Positions 43,906 through 52,430 of a stretch of 64,000 nt of DNA are shown piece by piece. The stretch is from Faecalicatena_A orotica. Lineage in GTDB: Bacteria > Bacillota > Clostridia > Lachnospirales > Lachnospiraceae. The stretch is from the NCBI RefSeq assembly GCF_040545875.1, contig NZ_JBEPMR010000018.1, one strand, 5' to 3'. The translations under genes were made by a program, and so were the position numbers. Position 1 is the stretch's first letter. Every line of letters begins with the position of its first letter. The notes under the pieces were generated by a model. The model ran no database searches, was not told where the DNA came from, and saw only the letters and a list, made by a program, of their open reading frames with translations.

Positions 43906-45225
43906 ATGAAGGTTTCAAAGAGAGTTTTCAAACGATCGTTATTACTAGCGATTATGACAATTATAGTTCTTTGGAAAACGGTTGGATTCTCTGATGCACC
44001 CAATGTGTTTGTATTGAGAGTGATTGCAACTGCAATTCTATTATACTGTTTAATCAAGGGGGTAAAAAACCGGGATATATTAAATCCATACATATATTTT
44101 GCGTTAGTTCCTTTTTCTTTAGTGATATTCACACACTCTATTAGCAGTGTGTATTATGTTCCTTTGAAAGCCAGTACATGGTTTCTCGGAATCATTAATA
44201 TGCTAGCTTACGTTGTGATACTTTCGCTTGTGATGAATAAGAAACAACTAATTGAAAAGAATGAATTAATTATTCAAAAGGCTTATGAGCCAACGTTTGA
44301 TGAAATTAAGTCATTACAATTTCATAGCATTGTATTGATGTGCATTGGCCAATTTGAATTAATTTTGAAACTAACTACAGGAATTAGATTTTTCTTAGGA
44401 ACAGTAACGTCCTATTGTATCTTCCCGGCTATAGCTATGGCTTGGAAAACTAAAAAAACAGGGTTTATTTTAGGGACATATGCAGTATTACTTTTGACAT
44501 GGACTGTACAATTTAATAAGTCGGTGTTTCTCGCAATTGCTTTGATTACTATTATCGCAATTAGAAGATATTACCCCATGAATAAAAAAAACAGCAGGAA
44601 ATTGTATATAGCTATTGGGATTATGGGGTTATTTTTTATCTTTGTTGCTTTCCCCTTAAAAGGACTGGTACAGGATCAAAGTAATTTTTCTATAGAGAGT
44701 TTTGTAACTGCAATTAAAGACTATTATTATAATAAAAATGATTATTATGCAAAAAGTATTGACTGGAATGGATTACCCGCGCTCAGATTTCCATATATAT
44801 ATTTGACATCGGCATGGAACAATGTCCAGTATGTGCTGGAAACGCAAAACACACGAACATATGGTTTGTGGATGTTAAAACCTTTAATATCCTGGCTTCA
44901 ATTGGATGGCTATTTTGCTGATCTCTATGTATTAACTCCAAGATCTAGTTTTAATACATTTACATATATTACCGTTTTATTTAAAGATTTTGGCTATTGG
45001 GGATCTATGATAGGATCTTGTTTTCTGGGGTGGTTTGTAGGTCGTATTTATAATAATTATAGAAAGACGTATTCGGCTTATCATGTTGCAATGTATGCTG
45101 TAGTATCACAGGCAGCAATAGAAATGTTTTTTAGTAACCATTTCTTTGGACTATTTTACCCGTTTACGATTTTGATAATTTGCTGGTGTTATAGAAGACT
45201 TTTTAAATCCGCACGTTATTTGTAG
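43906..45225 (+). CDS. Oligosaccharide repeat-unit polymerase (Wzy-like)
   Basis: A 439-residue polytopic membrane protein with about 11-12 segments. It has the large periplasmic-side loop with NVQYVLETQNTRTYGLW and RSSFNTFTYITVLFKDFGYW, characteristic of the oligosaccharide repeat unit polymerase family, followed by the G-x-x-x-G segment (GSMIGSCFLGWFVGRIYNNY-like). It is the only polymerase-like gene in module C and lies between glycosyltransferases, as is typical. Confidence 0.85.
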   Translation: MKVSKRVFKRSLLLAIMTIIVLWKTVGFSDAPNVFVLRVIATAILLYCLIKGVKNRDILNPYIYFALVPFSLVIFTHSISSVYYVPLKASTWFLGIINMLAYVVILSLVMNKKQLIEKNELIIQKAYEPTFDEIKSLQFHSIVLMCIGQFELILKLTTGIRFFLGTVTSYCIFPAIAMAWKTKKTGFILGTYAVLLLTWTVQFNKSVFLAIALITIIAIRRYYPMNKKNSRKLYIAIGIMGLFFIFVAFPLKGLVQDQSNFSIESFVTAIKDYYYNKNDYYAKSIDWNGLPALRFPYIYLTSAWNNVQYVLETQNTRTYGLWMLKPLISWLQLDGYFADLYVLTPRSSFNTFTYITVLFKDFGYWGSMIGSCFLGWFVGRIYNNYRKTYSAYHVAMYAVVSQAAIEMFFSNHFFGLFYPFTILIICWCYRRLFKSARYL

Positions 45226-45266
45226 AAGGAAGTCAAATACATATTAATGTAGAAAAGAGGGTGGGT

Positions 45267-46175
45267 ATGGTTATGTTGTATTTATATCCAAAGCTATCAA
45301 ATTTAGATTGTGGAATAGTAAGACTTGGGGGATCTGGACTTGGTAATTTATTGTTTACCTATTCTAAGGCAGCAATTTTAGCTGATGAATTAGGTGCAGA
45401 TTTGATCTTTCCCACCTGGCCATCTATAAAAATTGGTCCATGGTTAAGGAAAGAAAAAGATAAAAGATTCTATTCAGGGTTGTTTAGACCGTCTAAAACT
45501 CAGGTGGCAGGTTTCAATAAGTTGGTAGCCTTAACGTTTTGTGAAAAAATCAAGAATAGAGAAGAAATTAAGTCTGGACGTAAACAAGTATATATTTATG
45601 ATGAATGTAGTATGACTTTATCCGATATTTTGGATAAGAGAGATTTTGTAAATAGACTGATAGCCAGTACACTTCATCCTAAAAATAACAGCTATTTAAC
45701 TCATGATTTTAAAAATGAAATTAATATACATATTCGATTAGGCGATTTTTCAAAAAATTATACAGATTTAAATAATGTCAACTGTGTAAATACAAGTACC
45801 CCTATTGACTGGTATATGGATGTTGTAAAAATAATCAATAAGGAATGCCCTGGCATTTCTTTTAATATTTTTTCTGACGGAAAAGATGAGGAACTGGAAA
45901 CGTTGATTAAAATACCAAATGTTAGACAGATTACATTTGGAAATAGTATATCAGATATACTAGCGTTGTCGAGAAGTAAAATAATTATTGCTTCAGGGTC
46001 AACGTTTTCGCTTTGGGCAAGATATTTGGGCAACTGCTCCTGTATAGCACATTTGAATCAGACAAAGGAAAATGTCTGTACAGATGAAAATGGATTTGAG
46101 TATGAATGGGGTGGGAAAGAGACATTCGATATACAGATTTTAAATAAGATAACAGAAATGTATAGTTTAGCATAA
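45267..46175 (+). CDS. GT11-like (alpha-1,2-fucosyltransferase family) glycosyltransferase
   Basis: About 302 residues from ATG 45267 behind GAGGG; a GTG at 45261 is a less likely start. GGSGLGNLLFTYSKAAILAD replaces the usual G-G-L-G-N-Q-x-F-Q-Y opening. INIHIRLGDFSKNYTD near residue 160 is the H-x-R-x-G-D motif, and LALSRSKIIIASGSTFSLWA near residue 240 is the C-terminal S-x-S-T-F-S-W block. It is a divergent member; the true GT11 at 59204-60172 keeps the canonical motifs. A sugar other than fucose is possible. Confidence 0.75.
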   Translation: MVMLYLYPKLSNLDCGIVRLGGSGLGNLLFTYSKAAILADELGADLIFPTWPSIKIGPWLRKEKDKRFYSGLFRPSKTQVAGFNKLVALTFCEKIKNREEIKSGRKQVYIYDECSMTLSDILDKRDFVNRLIASTLHPKNNSYLTHDFKNEINIHIRLGDFSKNYTDLNNVNCVNTSTPIDWYMDVVKIINKECPGISFNIFSDGKDEELETLIKIPNVRQITFGNSISDILALSRSKIIIASGSTFSLWARYLGNCSCIAHLNQTKENVCTDENGFEYEWGGKETFDIQILNKITEMYSLA

Positions 46176-46186
46176 GGAGTTACGAT

Positions 46187-47305
46187 ATGGATAAACAAAT
46201 TTTAGTTACTCAATCATCTATGCCGAGTCTGGAAGAATACATTGAAGAAATTAAGGGGATTTGGGATTCACATTGGTTGACCAATATGGGACCGAAACAT
46301 CAGCAGCTAATGGGATTGTTGAAAGATTATCTTGCTGTTCCCAATATTGATATGTTTACAAATGGACATATGGCTATTGAATTATCCATCCAAGCATTAA
46401 AGTTTCCGTTGGGCTCTGAAATAATTACAACGCCATTCACATTTGCATCTACAACACACGCTATTGTTCGAAATGGTCTGGAGCCTGTATTTTGCGACAT
46501 AAATCCTGTTGATTTCACAATCAATGTGGACAAAATTGAGGATTTGATTACAGATAGAACGGTTGCAATTATGCCTGTGCATGTGTATGGAAATATTTGT
46601 AATATTGAGAAAATTCAAAAGATTGCTAATAAATATAGCTTGAAAGTAATCTATGATGCCGCACATACATTTGGAATTAAGTATAAAGGCAAGGGAATAG
46701 GATCTTATGGTGATGTATCTTGTTTCAGTTTCCATGCTACAAAGGTATTTAATTCAATTGAAGGCGGTGCAGCTTGCTTTAAGGACAAAGAATTCGGACT
46801 TGAGTTATATCGATTAAAGAATTTTGGGATTCGTGGACCTGAAGTTGTGGACGGCGTAGGTGCTAATGCAAAAATGAACGAATTCTGCGCAGCAATGGGA
46901 ATTTGCAATTTGCGTCATCTTGAGGAAGAAATTGAGAAAAGAAAGATTGTTGTTGCCCGTTATAGAACGTATTTGTATGATATTGAAGGAATCCAGTTGA
47001 ATCCTATTCAGGAGAATGTAGAGACTAATTATGCCTATTTCCCTATAATAATAGATGAAAAAAAATTTGGCGCAACGCGTAATGAAGTGTTTTCTGTTTT
47101 AGCCGAAAATGGTATTTGTGCACGAAAGTACTTTTCCCCATTAACTAATTTTTTTGACTGTTTTCATGGGAAATATGCTCCGGATAAGACCCCGGTTGCA
47201 TTACATATTAGTAAGCGAGTATTGACGCTGCCATTATATGCAGATCTTGAGTTGGAAAACGTAGATAGAATATGTGAAATTATCCTTAGCTGTAAGGTTG
47301 AGTGA
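46187..47305 (+). CDS. DegT/DnrJ/EryC1/StrS aminotransferase (VioA-like)
   Basis: A 372-residue PLP-dependent sugar aminotransferase. The start MPSLEEYIEEIKGIWDSHWL then TNMGPKHQQL is the VioA-type N-terminus. D157 (KVIYDAAHTF) should hold the PLP ring nitrogen, and K186 (FSFHATKVFNSIEGG) is the Schiff-base lysine. It would convert a 4-keto-6-deoxy nucleotide sugar to the 4-amino sugar (dTDP-viosamine in VioA). The N-acetyltransferase-like gene follows 20 bases downstream. No rmlA/rmlB are in the window, so the 4-keto precursor must come from elsewhere. Confidence 0.92.
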   Translation: MDKQILVTQSSMPSLEEYIEEIKGIWDSHWLTNMGPKHQQLMGLLKDYLAVPNIDMFTNGHMAIELSIQALKFPLGSEIITTPFTFASTTHAIVRNGLEPVFCDINPVDFTINVDKIEDLITDRTVAIMPVHVYGNICNIEKIQKIANKYSLKVIYDAAHTFGIKYKGKGIGSYGDVSCFSFHATKVFNSIEGGAACFKDKEFGLELYRLKNFGIRGPEVVDGVGANAKMNEFCAAMGICNLRHLEEEIEKRKIVVARYRTYLYDIEGIQLNPIQENVETNYAYFPIIIDEKKFGATRNEVFSVLAENGICARKYFSPLTNFFDCFHGKYAPDKTPVALHISKRVLTLPLYADLELENVDRICEIILSCKVE

Positions 47306-47324
47306 CTAAATTTAGAGGTGTTAA

Positions 47325-47903
47325 ATGAATAGTTTTTACACAAACAAGGAATTAGCAGCAATTGGATTTAAATCTGTTGGTGAGAATGTATATATTAGTA
47401 AAAAATCTAGCATTTACAGTCCAGAGAAAATGACAATTGGTAATGATGTTAGAATAGATGACTTCTGTATTTTAAGTGGTAAGATTACAATAAAAAACTT
47501 TGTTCATATAGCCGCATACTCGGCTTTATATGGCGGCTCTGATGGTATTGAAATTGAAGATTTTGCAAACATCTCTTCAAGAGTATCTATTTACAGTATA
47601 ACAGATGACTATTCCGGTGAAACGATGACAAATCCAATGATTCCGCATGATTTCAAAAAGGTATGCAGTAAGCAGGTTTATATTGGAAAGCATGTGATTA
47701 TTGGGTCAACAAGTGTTGTTTTACCCGGATGTATAATTAAAGAGGGCGGCTCCTTTGGAGCTTTTTCCTTTATTAGCAAAAGCACATGCGCATGGTCTAT
47801 ATACGCAGGAATTCCCGTAAAAAAATTGCGAGACAGAAAAAAAGATCTCTTAATTTTAGAAAAGAAATTTAAATCAAAATTAGGAATTTTAGAAGAGAGC
47901 TGA
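47325..47903 (+). CDS. Hexapeptide-repeat acyltransferase (VioB-like)
   Basis: A 192-residue left-handed beta-helix protein: FYTNKELAAIGFKSVGENVY, ISKKSSIYSPEKMTIGNDVR, HIAAYSALYGG, and YIGKHVIIGSTSVVLPGCII, ending with GIPVKKLRDRKKDLL. The F-Y-x-x-x-E-L-x-x-x-G-F-x-x-x-G-x-x-V start is shared with acyltransferases that accompany VioA-type aminotransferases (VioB, N-acetylation of the 4-amino group). Its position right after the aminotransferase supports a joint pathway to an N-acylated 4-amino-4,6-dideoxy sugar. Confidence 0.85.
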   Translation: MNSFYTNKELAAIGFKSVGENVYISKKSSIYSPEKMTIGNDVRIDDFCILSGKITIKNFVHIAAYSALYGGSDGIEIEDFANISSRVSIYSITDDYSGETMTNPMIPHDFKKVCSKQVYIGKHVIIGSTSVVLPGCIIKEGGSFGAFSFISKSTCAWSIYAGIPVKKLRDRKKDLLILEKKFKSKLGILEES

Positions 47904-48011
47904 AACGAAATTAGCGGATGGTGTCAAAAGGGCTACTCAGTGGATATAGATAGCCGTAAGTGGAGTATCTGAATTGCTGTGATAAGATTTAATCCAATAG
48001 AGGAATATAAT

Positions 48012-49085
48012 ATGTTGAATCAGAAAGTAAGACAATCAAATTTTGAGTTGTTAAGAATTTTAGCGTTATTAGGAATTATTATAATGCATGTAAATGGTCC
48101 CTTTCTAGGTGTCGGAGGAGGATATAGGATATTTAGTGTTTTAGAAAATACTCTATTTAATTCAGGTGTCAGTATTTTCATACTTATTTCTGGATACTTT
48201 GGTTTAAGAGGCAATAGAGAAAAAATAATACGCTTTGAAGTAAATTTGATTCTGTATTCGTTAATTTCATTCGTCATTGGAGTTATTGCAACAGGAAGTT
48301 TTTCGGTTTTAGAATGCGTTAAATCATTCATGCCAGTTATAACCCAAAAACATTGGTTTATGACGGTATATATGTTGTTGTTGATATTTTCTCCATTTAC
48401 TAATATAGCAATAGAAAGACTGTCCAAAAAAGAGTTCCAGAAGCTTATAATAGCTTTGTTTGTTGTTTTCAGTGTACTGCCGACCCTATTATATTATCAT
48501 CCAATGGGAGACCGTGGGAAAGGATTAATGAATTTATTCCTAATATATTTAATTGGCGTCTATATAAGAAAATATTTTGACACAAAACTAAATATTGGGA
48601 AATTAATAGTTGGCGGTACACTTATATATTTGATTACTGTATTATTGAATTTACTTGTATCTGTTGTATTATCTGAGGGTGCGAGTACTCCTTTTGCGCG
48701 AGATTGTTCATCCTTGATAATAATTCAAAGTGTGATAATTTTTCTTATCTTTAGAGAAATTAATCTATCGTCAAAAGTAATTAATTTTATTTCTAAACAA
48801 GTATTTTGTATCACAATGATTGAGGGATCAATTAGAATGTTTATCAGTAATAGAGTATTTTCTGTGGAAAATGTCTATAATCAAAATTTGCCAATATGCG
48901 TAATCACAATTGCTGCTATTGTACTATTAGTTGGGCTTATTATAGGTATTTTCTTGGATTGTATTTTGGGTAAAATCAAAGAAGTGTTAATAAAAGCACT
49001 GAATACTATAGCTATCTATATCGTTAATAAATGCTCTACATATAAATATTACATCCGTAAGATAATTATTTACTGGCTGCACTGA
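48012..49085 (+). CDS. Membrane acyltransferase 3 (OafA/AT3 family)
   Basis: A 357-residue membrane protein with about ten segments. ATG 48012 is behind AGAGGA; the longer frame from 47979 lacks such a site. QSNFELLRILALLGIIIMHV near residues 8-28 contains the catalytic-type His of acyltransferase-3 proteins, which transfer acetyl or other acyl groups to exported polysaccharides. SGVSIFILISGYFGLRG and HWFMTVYMLLLIFSPFTN are the other diagnostic blocks. It follows the VioB-like gene by about 110 bases and precedes the module's flippase. Confidence 0.88.
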   Translation: MLNQKVRQSNFELLRILALLGIIIMHVNGPFLGVGGGYRIFSVLENTLFNSGVSIFILISGYFGLRGNREKIIRFEVNLILYSLISFVIGVIATGSFSVLECVKSFMPVITQKHWFMTVYMLLLIFSPFTNIAIERLSKKEFQKLIIALFVVFSVLPTLLYYHPMGDRGKGLMNLFLIYLIGVYIRKYFDTKLNIGKLIVGGTLIYLITVLLNLLVSVVLSEGASTPFARDCSSLIIIQSVIIFLIFREINLSSKVINFISKQVFCITMIEGSIRMFISNRVFSVENVYNQNLPICVITIAAIVLLVGLIIGIFLDCILGKIKEVLIKALNTIAIYIVNKCSTYKYYIRKIIIYWLH

Positions 49086-49262
49086 GTAAATTTGAAACCG
49101 TATTTAAGAAGTTTACGTGGAATTTTAAGCTAGCCTGCGAGCATATGGAGAATTAAAATGTCATTCAGTGTAGCGGATTAGTTATTAAGATGAATGACAG
49201 TTAAGGTACAAATTATAAATAGAAAGGAAAACATGGTGTTTTTAAAGGTATTATAATAAAAA

Positions 49263-50702
49263 ATGAGCAATTTAAAAGATAAGGCTATTTTTTCTCTTCT
49301 GTGGAAAGGCGGAGAAAAATTTATTAGTCAGATTATTACACTAGTTATATCGATAGTATTGGCTAGATTGTTAGGCCCGGAAGAGTACGGGTTAATTGCA
49401 TTAACGACGGTTTTTATATCATTCGGCTTTGTTTTTGTTGATTGTGGCCTAGGAACAGCACTTGTACAGAAAAAAGAGGTTACAAATTCTGATATGAACA
49501 CGATAATGATTTGCAATATTGTTATTGGTGTTATATTATATGGCATTGTGTTTATCGCAGCTCCGTTTATTGGAATGTTTTATAACGAAAACAGAGTGGT
49601 TCCCATTTTAAGAGTACTATCGTTAGCGTTTGTGCTTGGTGCGATATCAGCTATTTTCATAGCTAAGTTGTCTAGAGAATTTAAATTTAAGCAGATTGCA
49701 GTGGCAAACATTTTGGCAAATACAGTGGCCGGTATTTTGGGAATACTTGCTGCATTTTATGGTTTTGGCGCATGGGCTTTAGTTATTCAACAATTTGCGA
49801 TAAGATTATTGGTTTGTATTTTTTTAGGAGTTCAAAGTGAATTTAAGTTTATCTTTACTTTTTCTAAAAAAGCAGCTGCTGAAATGTTAAGTTTTGCGTG
49901 GAAAATAACATTCTCACGGTTCATTTCTAATGCGTATTTTCAGTTGAGGAGCCTTATTATAGGTAAAATGTATTCACCGGTTGATTTGGCCTATTTTAAT
50001 AAGGGAGAGCAATTCCCGGCAGTAATTAATACGAGTACCGATTATGCATTGCAGCAAGTTATGCTTACTGTTTATGCGAAAGAACAATCTGATAGTGTGA
50101 AATTAAAAGCAATGATGAGAAGATCTATGAAGCTTAGTTCTTTTTTCTTCTTTCCAATTATGATTGGTCTTTCTGCTGTATCAAAAAATGTTGTATTAAT
50201 TTTATTAGGTGAAAAATGGGCTCCATCTATACCTTTTATGCAATTATGTTGTTTGGTATACGTATTTTATCCGATAGGTACTGCTAATGTACAGGCAATT
50301 AATGCGATGGGCAGGAGTGATATAACCCTTAAAACAGAATTATATACACGAATTGTCTCATCAGCCTTGATCATAGTTTCAGCATTTATAGGACTTTATC
50401 AGTTGGCAGCTTCTGCTGTAATTGCATCCTTCATAGAGACAATAATAAGAGCTACCCCTAATAAAAAATTACTAAATTATACATATAGAGAGCAAATAAA
50501 AGATATTGCTCCACAACTATTGTGCGCTGCCATAATGGGTATACTTGTATTTACCCTTGGATATTTACCAGTAAATATTTATGTGCAGTTGCTAGTACAA
50601 TTAGTTGTTGGTGTATCTTTTTATATGCTGTTATCTATTTGCATGAAAAATGATAATGTAGAGTATTTATTAGAAATTTTAAAGAATATAAGAAAAAAAT
50701 GA
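49263..50702 (+). CDS. Polysaccharide repeat-unit flippase (Wzx, PST family)
   Basis: A 479-residue, 12-14-segment exporter. FSLLWKGGEKFISQIITLVI and VLARLLGPEEYGLIALTTVF are the WzxC-branch start. It is paralogous to the module A flippase (SPVDLAYFNKGEQFP matches EADLAYYNKGDQFP; TANVQAINAMGRS matches TANVQVIKALGKS). It is the last gene of module C. The sequence 18 bases beyond the stop is the target of IS256, so any genes formerly downstream could have been lost or never existed. Confidence 0.92.
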   Translation: MSNLKDKAIFSLLWKGGEKFISQIITLVISIVLARLLGPEEYGLIALTTVFISFGFVFVDCGLGTALVQKKEVTNSDMNTIMICNIVIGVILYGIVFIAAPFIGMFYNENRVVPILRVLSLAFVLGAISAIFIAKLSREFKFKQIAVANILANTVAGILGILAAFYGFGAWALVIQQFAIRLLVCIFLGVQSEFKFIFTFSKKAAAEMLSFAWKITFSRFISNAYFQLRSLIIGKMYSPVDLAYFNKGEQFPAVINTSTDYALQQVMLTVYAKEQSDSVKLKAMMRRSMKLSSFFFFPIMIGLSAVSKNVVLILLGEKWAPSIPFMQLCCLVYVFYPIGTANVQAINAMGRSDITLKTELYTRIVSSALIIVSAFIGLYQLAASAVIASFIETIIRATPNKKLLNYTYREQIKDIAPQLLCAAIMGILVFTLGYLPVNIYVQLLVQLVVGVSFYMLLSICMKNDNVEYLLEILKNIRKK

Positions 50703-50719
50703 AAAATGCTTGAGTTTCC

Positions 50720-50727
50720 GCAGATTT
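50720..50727 (+). repeat. 8-bp target-site duplication of IS256 (left)
   Basis: GCAGATTT, repeated exactly at 52213-52220 on the other side of the element. Length and position match IS256-family target duplication. Confidence 0.92.
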
Positions 50728-50753
50728 GAGCATGTGAAATTTTTTCTGTAAAT
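50728..50753 (+). repeat. IS256 left terminal inverted repeat
   Basis: It begins GAGCATGTGAA and ends TCTGTAAAT, pairing with 52187-52212 at about 18 of 26 positions. Confidence 0.85.
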
Positions 50754-50808
50754 AAGGTTTTAAAGGGTCTTCTATGGTAAAATAAAAAAATCATAGGAGG
50801 CCTTTATT

Positions 50809-52050
50809 ATGGCAGGAGAAAAGAAACCAGTACACAAAGTACAAATGACAGACGGAAAACGTAACATTATTCAGCAGCTTCTGCAGGAATACGATATCCA
50901 GTCAGCAGAAGATATCCAGGATGCCCTCAAGGATCTGCTTGGCGGCACAATCAAAGAAATGATGGAAAGCGTGATGGATGAGCATCTGGGCTATGAAAAG
51001 TCTCAACGCTCCGATGGTGATGATTACCGTAACGGCTACAAACCCAAGCGTATTAACAGCAGCTATGGCAGTATGGATATTCAGGTTCCTCAAGACCGAA
51101 AGTCTACTTTTGAACCACAGGTGGTCAAAAAGCGACCGAAAGACATCTCTGACATTGACCAGAAAATTATTTCTATGTATGCCAAAGGCATGACCACACG
51201 ACAGATCTCTGACACACTGGACGATATCTATGGTTTTGAGGCTTCAGAAGGCTTTATTTCAGACGTGACAGATAAAATCATGCCTCAGATTGAGGATTGG
51301 CAAAATCGCCCGCTCTCTGAGATATATCCAGTGCTCTATATAGATGCCATCCACTACTCTGTGCGAGATAATGGCATCATCCGCAAGCTTGCGGCCTATG
51401 TGATTCTTGGCATTAACCAAGATGGTCTTAAAGAAGTTCTAACTATTGAGGTTGGTGAAAACGAAAGTTCCAAATACTGGCTGGCTGTTTTAAATGGTTT
51501 AAAAAATCGAGGCGTAAAGGATATTCTGATCATCTGTGCCGATGGTCTGGCCGGTATCAAAGAGGCCATCACTGCTGCGTATCCAAAAACAGAATATCAG
51601 CGTTGTATCGTGCATCAGGTGCGTAATACCATGAAATACGTATCAGATAAGGACAGAAAACCGTTCTGTGCTGATTTGAAGACTATTTATCAGGCACCTA
51701 CAGAAGAGAAGGCACTGGATGCTTTGAAACGGGTCACTGAAAAGTGGAGGGAAAAATATCCCAATTCCATGAGAAGCTGGAAACAGAACTGGGATGCCAT
51801 CTCCCCAATCTTCAAGTTTTCCACAGCGGTAAGAAAGGTGATTTACACCACAAACGCGATAGAGAGCCTCAACGCCACCTATCGTAAGCTGAACCGTCAA
51901 AGAAGCGTGTTTCCAAGCGATACGGCACTACTGAAAGCACTGTATCTATCCACCTTTGAAGCCACAAAGAAATGGTCAATGCCCATCAGAAACTGGGGAC
52001 AGGTTTATGGTGAACTGAGTATCATGTATGAGGGGCGTCTGCCGGAATAG
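50809..52050 (+). CDS. IS256-family (Mutator) transposase
   Basis: A 413-residue DDE transposase behind AGGAGG, with ATG 50809. Catalytic acids are visible: D in YPVLYIDAIHYSVRDNG near residue 175, D in DILIICADGLAGIKEAI near residue 245, and E in IYTTNAIESLNATYRKLNRQ near residue 350. The C/H region (TEYQRCIVHQVRNTMKYV) characteristic of IS256 lies between the second and third. Normal length and an unbroken frame; probably active. Base composition is richer in GC than the capsule genes around it. Confidence 0.95.
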   Translation: MAGEKKPVHKVQMTDGKRNIIQQLLQEYDIQSAEDIQDALKDLLGGTIKEMMESVMDEHLGYEKSQRSDGDDYRNGYKPKRINSSYGSMDIQVPQDRKSTFEPQVVKKRPKDISDIDQKIISMYAKGMTTRQISDTLDDIYGFEASEGFISDVTDKIMPQIEDWQNRPLSEIYPVLYIDAIHYSVRDNGIIRKLAAYVILGINQDGLKEVLTIEVGENESSKYWLAVLNGLKNRGVKDILIICADGLAGIKEAITAAYPKTEYQRCIVHQVRNTMKYVSDKDRKPFCADLKTIYQAPTEEKALDALKRVTEKWREKYPNSMRSWKQNWDAISPIFKFSTAVRKVIYTTNAIESLNATYRKLNRQRSVFPSDTALLKALYLSTFEATKKWSMPIRNWGQVYGELSIMYEGRLPE

Positions 52051-52071
52051 ATCGTTATAACCAGTTCTATA

Positions 52072-52163
52072 CAGGCGGATTTTTCGCCTGCACTTGACAT
52101 GCAAGGGCATGTACTGTTATAAATAAAACAAGGGCTGAAAGCTCCAATAGGTACTATCAGCCC
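52072..52163. repeat. Two hairpins at the 3' end of IS256
   Basis: CAGGCG-GATTTTT-CGCCTG at 52072-52090 and GGGCTGA (52132-52138) with TCAGCCC (52157-52163). Neither has a strong T tail. They may limit read-through between the converging modules. Confidence 0.5.
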
Positions 52164-52186
52164 AATTATTATCATAGAAGATCAGC

Positions 52187-52212
52187 ATTTACAGACTTTT
52201 CTTCACACACTC
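52187..52212 (-). repeat. IS256 right terminal inverted repeat
   Basis: ATTTACAGA ... TTCACA.. CTC, the reverse complement of the left end with several mismatches. Immediately followed by the second GCAGATTT. Confidence 0.85.
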
Positions 52213-52220
52213 GCAGATTT
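52213..52220 (+). repeat. 8-bp target-site duplication of IS256 (right)
   Basis: GCAGATTT, identical to 50720-50727. The remaining ~210 bases to the module D stop (52431) hold no gene I can see. Confidence 0.92.
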
Positions 52221-52430
52221 ATCCACAGACTGAATATTCTTGTGCGGTGAGAGAAACGCTCCTCCATAGTGCGTACCTCTATTTAATAGCCTACAGAAGC
52301 TCTTATGATTATCTATATATTAGCTGCACCTTTCCTTGGAGTTGTAAATAACCAATTGTTCTTTCATAGTAATAATCTTTCAAGATACTTGAACAGCAAT
52401 TGTTTATAGCGTTCCGTACTAAATTCAAAA

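Larger units (their letters stand above)
50728..52212 (+). mobile_element. IS256-family insertion sequence, intact
   Basis: A 1485-bp element with 26-bp imperfect terminal inverted repeats (50728-50753 and 52187-52212; conserved GAG..TGTGAA and TCTGTAAAT), one intact transposase gene, and 8-bp direct repeats GCAGATTT on both sides. The perfect duplication means a single, recent, undisturbed insertion. It landed between the convergent ends of modules C and D. Confidence 0.95.
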
